Of a DNA stretch of 64,000 nucleotides, positions 58,166 through 64,000 are shown piece by piece (the stretch's first letter is position 1; each line of letters opens with the position of its first letter). The stretch spans positions 57,919,560-57,983,559 of the forward strand of contig NC_133777.1 in assembly GCF_003597395.2 (NCBI RefSeq), in the 5' to 3' direction. Made by a program: the position numbers and the translations under genes. The notes below the pieces were generated by a model, which was not told the DNA's origin, searched no databases, and saw only the letters and a program-made list of their open reading frames with translations. The stretch comes from Chelonoidis abingdonii (Eukaryota; Chordata; Testudines; Testudinidae).

Positions 58166-59689
58166 AATCTTCCCTGTAAAAGTTACTTCAGTGAAACGGT
58201 AACTTAGGAGCTAATTGCCTCTCAAAAAATTAACTTGGGAAAAGGATCGTCCTCTGAATTTTCTTTTGACTTGCTGAATTGACATGACATTACTTTCAGT
58301 CCACAGTTTCCAGACCCTCTTCAGAAACTGCAACTCCACCCTTATGCCAGGTCCAGCACTCCTGTTACTGTTTTTATCTAAGAGCATCTTTAAAGGGGCA
58401 TCACCCTCCTACCCAAGCAGAATGGATCAGGTTGGATTCAGTGGCTATGTCCTTGACGTGTCCTAAACTGTCTCTTGTGCACTGACCTATTTGGAGACAG
58501 TATGGAGCCCTCCTCCCTGTGCAGGAAGTGCACGGGGCCAAATTCTCTGCTCTGCTCTGCTACACCCACGGTAAACCCTGACTACAACAGGATTGCACAG
58601 TGTAACCGCCACAGTATCTGATAACTTGGAAAGTGGCTGTTGAGAGCTTGCTAGACTGCTATCAAGTCTTTTCCAATTTCTATCTCAAATACTCTGAGAG
58701 CTGTAGAGATGTCTTAAGAAATAATAGACATGTAAAACACATTCTAAACACATTTTTGCAGTATAAACTGTAACTGCTATGAAAGATCAGTTACACTTCT
58801 AATTATAATGTATCCATTTCCTGTGCACTTCAAAGAGAGATTTTTCTTCTTGTCTTTTTTAAAAAAGAATAAACTCTAAGAACGAAGAAAATGAAGATGA
58901 TGGAATAGCTCAGGGCTATAAGACTTTCTTTCTAGGTAACCAGCTGTAGTATAGCTGCTGAGTTTTGTGCAGTTCCTTGTGTAATGGTTTATGTGGATAG
59001 TTTGTAGGTATGCAAATTGACTCATTATAGTTTGCATTCTTAATAATAGTTTATATTTAACTATAAATGTATGATTCCATCAGAGGGGCAACTGGGTTTA
59101 CAGGGAGTCCCAGGAACCTGGGGGAAACTCAGTAGCTGGGAGTGGAAATCTTCAGGGAGAAGGATGTGTAGGTTCTGGGGCAAAGATGAGGGTGCTTGCA
59201 GGTGTGCTGGATAGGAGCTGGGGGGCTTGTCTAGTCAAAGATGAGGGCAGTCACTGGGCTGCGCAGCAACTAAGTTTGTGGGGATGTCCCAAGTGATAGA
59301 GTGGAGGAGAAGCAGGGAACACCTGGGTTTCAGGGTAGTGTTTGCAGACAAGATGAGGGCTTTAGGCGATATGGCTGGCTGGGATGGTTGTCTACTGGGT
59401 GAAAGCTGGGGGTGACTGAGTGGATGAGTGACTGATGGGCAAACTAGCTGGTTCCTGGGTGGGGAGCTCTGGAGCTGGAGCAAGTATTGAACTACCTTCA
59501 TCTTTAGTTGACACTGATGCCTATTTTTTCTTCTGGCTGCCTTTCCTCTGCCTAAATCCAACATGGGGAAACACCAAGACAGAGGCTGCTCGATTGCCTG
59601 GTCAGTAGGCACTACAATTGCAGCCATTCCTACAGCCCAGATGAATGTGTGATATCTTAGGGCTGCTAAATGCATGAGTGTCATGCAAG
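58166..59689. other. Unassigned; contains the longest gap-free ORF
   Basis: A 178-codon minus frame occupies 59235-59771. It is rich in S, P, Q and L, has no domain I recognise, and ends inside an interspersed repeat at 59690-59815. The region 59090-59470 is G-rich with loose GGCTGGGTG repeats, which suppresses stops on the opposite strand. I regard it as non-coding, with real doubt. Confidence 0.4.
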
Positions 59690-59815
59690 ATGCCTGGCAG
59701 TCCTGCTTAAATCCCTGATTAAGCAAGATATTTGAGCACATGCTTAACTTCAAGCTTGTGAGTAGTCCCATTGTATTAAAATATTGTAAAAATTATTTGA
59801 ACAATGAATACAGTG
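59690..59815 (-). repeat. Reptile interspersed repeat fragment (CACATGCTTAA type)
   Basis: CCCTGATTAAGCAAGATATT, TGAGCACATGCTTAACTTCA and AGCTTGTGAGTAGTCCCATT match, inverted, the fragment at 33361-33522. Confidence 0.55.
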
Positions 59816-60009
59816 GGACTACTTGTGCTTTAAATTATACATATGTTTAAGTCCCATGGTATATTAGGGCCTGTTTCTACATTAGATTGATAGTGACAAA
59901 AATTGTTGCCATTGGATACATGGCTTTGGATACATTGATTACATACGCTTATTAAAACCTGGTGGTGGTCTAGATGTGGTTCCTGATATACAGATGCTTA
60001 TGTGCCTGC

Positions 60010-60126
60010 ATTCTTAGAAGAGAAAAGGTGGGTGAGGTAATATATTTTATTGGACCAACTTCTGTTGGTGAAAGAAACAAGCTTTCAAGCTATGCAGAGC
60101 TCTTCTTCAGGTCTTTCTCAGCAGAA
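60010..60126 (+). repeat. GGTGGGTGAGGTAATAT-type repeat
   Basis: AGGTGGGTGAGGTAATATAT, TTTATTGGACCAACTTCTGT, TGGTGAAAGAAACAAGCTTT and GCAGAGCTCTTCTTCAGGTC. It is better preserved than the copy at 25240. It contains a small CCAACTTCTGTTGG palindrome. Confidence 0.7.
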
Positions 60127-61339
60127 AAGCATGATGTACCTAGAGTCATGACCCTCCTCAGTGCACCACACAGCTGTGGGAGATGTATTTCTCCATGGAG
60201 CATGGCCCATAGTTTCTGTATTTGCTCAGCTCAAGTAGGCAGGGGCTGATTTTAAAACATGCCAAACAACTGTAGTTCTCACCCATTTTCTGTTGGAGAT
60301 AATATTGTACTGTTCTGACCTTTCTTCTTTGTCTCACTAAAACTGGTTTGAAACTACAAGTACCATATTATGGTAAGCCTTCAGCAAATATTCTCTTCTG
60401 AAACAACCCCCTTGGTACACCCAATTCACATGGTGCTTGATATAAATGTCTGAAAAACAATCATTTTAACAATGTTGATTTTATTATAAAAGTCATTGCA
60501 AGAGAAGTTTAGCCTTGGCCAAAGCTGCTTAGCTTCAGATCTCTCCCCTCCCCTCTTTCTGTCAGTAGCCATATAACAGTTTACATCAACAAAGCAAGAT
60601 TGTTGTCATCTTTACTAACACAGATTCTAAAAAAAATGTCAGATTCCTAGCTAAACGTGCTTATGGATACAAGAAGTTAATTAGCTGGCATTCAGACTAA
60701 TGTTACTGTGAAATCCACTGTAAAGCTAATGATTATAATGATATGGTCTCATTAAAAAAATGCTATAGGTAAAGAAAGGGAACAATGATAATTTATTAGT
60801 CCAATCAAGTCAAATTAGGCTTGTACCAATATCACGCATCTGATTCATGATGATCCTTTGGAAATGTGCCTTTGGCTCACAGTGTTGAAAGTTATAAAGT
60901 GTATCAGACAACCTAGCTAAATCTCCCAAATTCAGCAATCTCCAAATAAAATGTATTAATGCACAGTGGTGATGAGACATCTTTTATTAGCTCTTTCACA
61001 GGTGCAGGATTTAGAACTCCCACGTCGGCTGAAACTGTTTTTGGTTACCATGATAGAAGCTGAACTTTCCATCATTCAACCACACTGCATCTCATCAGCA
61101 ATGCTGTGTAGCATAGCATCTCATCTCATCAACACTCTTTCTTAGGGACATATTTCCCCATTATTATTTGTGTTTATAAGGAAATACATGTTGAATTTGT
61201 GTTACACTCTAAGTCCCATGTAATGATGGGGATGAAATGTCATGTCATGAGACATCTGCAGCAAGATACCGTGATTAGACCTCACCAATATTAATTTCAT
61301 GGGGTCGAAGCAATAATATGATCCAGTTCATGTTGAGGT
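60127..61339. other. Unassigned AT-rich sequence
   Basis: ATCTCATC repeats loosely at 61089-61135. Nothing else recognised. Confidence 0.45.
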
Positions 61340-61573
61340 GCTTTAACAAGTCTAATATCAGAGGGGTAGCCGTGTTAGTCTGGATCAAAGCAGCAAAGAA
61401 TCCTGTGGCACCTTATAGACTAACAGACATTTTGGAGCATGAGCTTTCGTGGGTGAATACCCACTTCATCAGATGCATGTGACGAAGTGGGTATTCACCC
61501 ATGAAAGCTCATGCTCCAAAATGTCTGTTAGTCTATAAGGTGCCACAGGATTCTTTGCTGCTTTAACAAGTCT
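61340..61573. repeat. Near-perfect palindromic element with long target duplication
   Basis: Arms at 61387-61467 and 61484-61564 are 81 bases each and pair with one mismatch, around a 16-nt centre ATCAGATGCATGTGAC. A head (GAGGGGTAGCCGTGTTAGTC) precedes the left arm only. A 14-bp direct repeat GCTTTAACAAGTCT lies at 61340-61353 and 61560-61573, overlapping the right arm by 5 bases. A duplication this long suggests target-primed reverse transcription rather than a DNA transposase. I recognise the arm (CCTGTGGCACCTTATAGACT) as a very common turtle repeat. Confidence 0.9.
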
Positions 61574-62079
61574 ACAGCTCAGCAAATGCCACAAAAATAT
61601 TTATTAAGTGGTAGTTTTAAAATTAGTTTTGCTCCATTCCTGCTTGTGACTTTTTGGATTTTGCTTTCAGTGGTGCTTTGGGAAGCCTGAAGGGAATCGG
61701 AAAGTTTGCAGGGAATAGCATGGTGTTTGTGTGTCTGTCACATCACAACCATTAATAAAATTGTGCTTCTGGCCTTTTCAAATTTATTGTATTGCCTCTG
61801 TCATTAATTTGTTTTGTGTTATTGGCTAATAACACAGTATGAAGCTGAATAAAAGCAATCTTAATAGCTAGTGTTGTCATAGTTACGGATTTGAGTGAAA
61901 AGTTTGTTTTTAAATGAGATTTTTTTTTTCCTGATTCCATGACAGCTACTGAAATGTACCTTTAACATTACAGTTCAGTACTCCTCAACAATTCTGATTT
62001 TGGGGCTGTTGTTACTGTTTGCATTGTTTCCTTTCTTTGCTGACTTGGACTGCTGGCCACAGCCTATATTAAGTACAGC
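61574..62079. other. Unassigned AT-rich sequence
   Basis: A T-run at 61920-61929. No other pattern. Confidence 0.45.
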
Positions 62080-62580
62080 TGAGTGAAATTTTGAATTTCT
62101 AACCTGAGAAAAATGTGATGTTTCAACATTTGTTTTAATTCCAAAACAGAATAAAAAGTTGAAATTTTTCCCAAAATGGAAATTCTGAATTGTCAATTAA
62201 AAATATCTAAACATTTCATTTTGACATTTGATCCAATTTTTCCAACAATCCTGAAGTCCAAATGTTTTGTTTCATTTAATCAGATCAGCTTTAAATTGCA
62301 TTTTGCCTTGCCTTATTAGAGTTGTAATTAGGACCCCTATTGTCTCCTATGGGCCATGGTCCCTGGAGGAGGACATCTCCCACAGCTAACCAAGCTGTAT
62401 GGTCCATTGAGGAGTGCCATGACTCTGGGTGCATCAAGGAAGATGTTGTCTAGTGAGGGAGACTGATGCCCCCATTCTCCCTCTATGGGCCAGGCTCCCC
62501 CACTGGACTACATCTCCCACTTTGTATTTTTTGTCTCTGCCTGATTGCATAATTCTGGTTCCAAATTCAGTGTGTGGTTG
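62080..62580. repeat. Probable turtle interspersed repeat (TGAAATTTTG..GGACTACATCTCCC)
   Basis: GAAATTTTTCCCAAAATGGA, AATTCTGAATTGTC and AACATTTCATTTTGACATTT match the outer text of the repeat class at 34780. ACTGGACTACATCTCCCACT with CTCCCTCTATGGGCCAGGC recurs in the right half. Two related phrases (TCTCCTATGGGCCATGGTCC and CCCTCTATGGGCCAGGCTCC) sit about 150 bases apart, suggesting an internal duplication. Confidence 0.45.
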
Positions 62581-63224
62581 ACTGGTCAGTTTATAACTCT
62601 GGTTTTCATAACTCTGAGGTTCTATTGTATGGTCTTTGAAACGAGTGCTTAGAAATATTTGCAGTGAGTGAAGGATACAGTGTCCAGTTTATAATTGCAT
62701 TTGATTTATGCTCAAGTTTGGATTTGATGATACCCAAATTTCTTAAACTGTGCATGTAAGATTTTGATCCTAGTTGATGAAAACATTAAAAACAGCTAAC
62801 TGTGCAAGATTTCAGACACAACCAATCAAAATCAGAAAACAGATCTCTTTGGGTTTGGATCTGACTTGGCTGAATCAAAACAATAGGAATGCATTCAGAT
62901 TCAAAGTGTTTAAAGCTGAATGCTCCTGAAATTCAAAGGGATTTGGATTTGAGGTGCTAATTTTGACGCCTCTTTAGAAATGTAATACATCTGGCCAGGA
63001 GATGTGTGGTGTACTAGCTTCTCATCTAGATTCTTACACGATTGGCTTCATTTTAAGTATTTGTACAGGACGTAGCAAGGAATGTGTAGTTTTTGTTCTG
63101 CGATGCAATGCAGAGAATGTGCGAGAATATAGTAATTAAGCACTAAGCATACTCTTTTGTGCAGAAGAAAAATAAGTCTATAGCTCTTGTGAATGCAGTG
63201 CTTACTCTTAAGAACTCAGAGGAA
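62581..63224. other. Unassigned AT-rich sequence
   Basis: Nothing recognised. Confidence 0.45.
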
Positions 63225-64000
63225 ATTGGGCATGTCTCAGGAATGATCTCTTGTGGATGAACCTTGCCAGTGTAAGGGAAGGATTAAAGAAGTGGGGAGC
63301 AGAACCAGGAGCACAGGGATGTCTGATCTCATAATATAGGCACTGTGTATGGACAAGGCCAAGTTTCAGGAATGATTTGAACACTAGCTAACTTAAAATG
63401 TTGCAATGTTGTTTTGAGATAACTGAAGGAAGCTGAAACAGAAAGCAAACCAGGAGAGCTATAACATGTAAATCAGTTCATACTGGACAAAAGCATATAT
63501 AGGAGACTGAAGCTGGGACTAGTAGTCCAAATACACCCCTTTGGAATCGTATATCTGGATTCTACAGCCTACAAATAAAAGAGCTGGAAAAGGTATATAG
63601 ATAGAACAGAACTGTGGAACAACTTTGCCAGATTTAAGGCTTGTTTGCAGACCAGACAACCAAGTCTTGGAAATAAATTGCATGGAAAGCCTTAGAAGTA
63701 CTTACAGAAAACATACAACTCCAAGGTGCTTTTGTGCCTGCAACCTGATCTGTAGAGCTAGCTATTTTGGTACAAAAGCGTTGCTTTCCCCCTCTTCCTT
63801 CTCCTTCCCCAGTGGTGTGGGTTTTAATTTTTACCTGGTGGTCCCATTAGGCTAATGCGATTTATGTTTAATTTCTTAAGCTAAAGCATTGTGTTCTCGT
63901 GAATTTTATGTATTTTTGTTCACCCTGGTTTTATGCTTTTTGAACTCTTCTGTTGGCCCATATATATACATCCTATTCTCAGATCTGTCTTTTTTAGAGG
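63225..64000 (+). other. Unassigned; weak LTR-like promoter/poly-A spacing
   Basis: A TATATA box at 63496-63501 is followed about 80 bases on by AATAAA at 63574-63579 (GCCTACAAATAAAAGAGCTG). This compact spacing is typical of retroviral LTR R regions. However, I could find neither inverted TG/CA ends nor a 5-bp duplication, and I do not recognise the sequence. The window ends 0.4 kb further on. Confidence 0.25.

Noticed and set aside
59235..59771. 178-codon minus-strand ORF, longest gap-free frame in the window
   Set aside because: No recognisable domain. Low-complexity S/P/Q composition follows from G-rich sequence on the other strand, and its N-terminal end lies in an interspersed repeat.

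Overview
The window looks like non-coding, repeat-rich genomic DNA from a sauropsid, most probably a turtle, with a crocodilian the main alternative. This rests on the repeat content: many CR1 LINE fragments, MIR/L2-like tails, GC-rich hAT-type miniature transposons, and several LTR families whose sequence I recognise as common in chelonian genomes. The family-to-organism link is from memory and has not been searched. I found no convincing protein-coding gene, tRNA or rRNA. The open reading frames are short and mostly lack domains. Those with recognisable protein similarity are decayed transposon genes: CR1 reverse transcriptase and C-terminal parts, and one hAT transposase tail.

Layout. 1-344 is the 3' end of a plus-strand CR1. 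0.35-7.5 kb is AT-rich with two inverted-repeat DNA elements, a MIR and small fragments. 7.54-8.96 kb is a long, heavily mutated plus-strand CR1. 11.5-12.15 kb is a minus-strand CR1 joined to a hAT end. 16.2-20.2 kb holds MIR/L2 tails, a TA-flanked transposon with a GC-rich core, and a decayed hAT element with a transposase remnant. 29.98-32.58 kb is one LTR with a perfect 5-bp target duplication that was later split by a 125-bp MITE (perfect 8-bp duplication) and a 1.3-kb composite insertion. 34.8-37.4 kb has low-complexity sequence, a hAT MITE and a TA-flanked element. Solo LTRs of a single family, all on the plus strand, sit at 39.06, 44.52 and 56.42 kb, each with its own 5-bp target duplication. 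46.3-50.7 kb holds a CR1 split by a hAT element, more MITEs and a palindrome. 51.1-54.3 kb holds an LTR containing a 593-base assembly gap, a minus-strand CR1 with readable RT motifs, and another LTR-like repeat. 61.34-61.57 kb is a nearly perfect 81-bp-arm palindrome.

Nothing here acts together as a gene system. What the window offers is insertion history: target duplications and nesting allow relative dating of elements. The unassigned stretches could be intronic or intergenic. One strong splice-acceptor-like site at 27.5 kb is the only hint of an exon and remains speculative.
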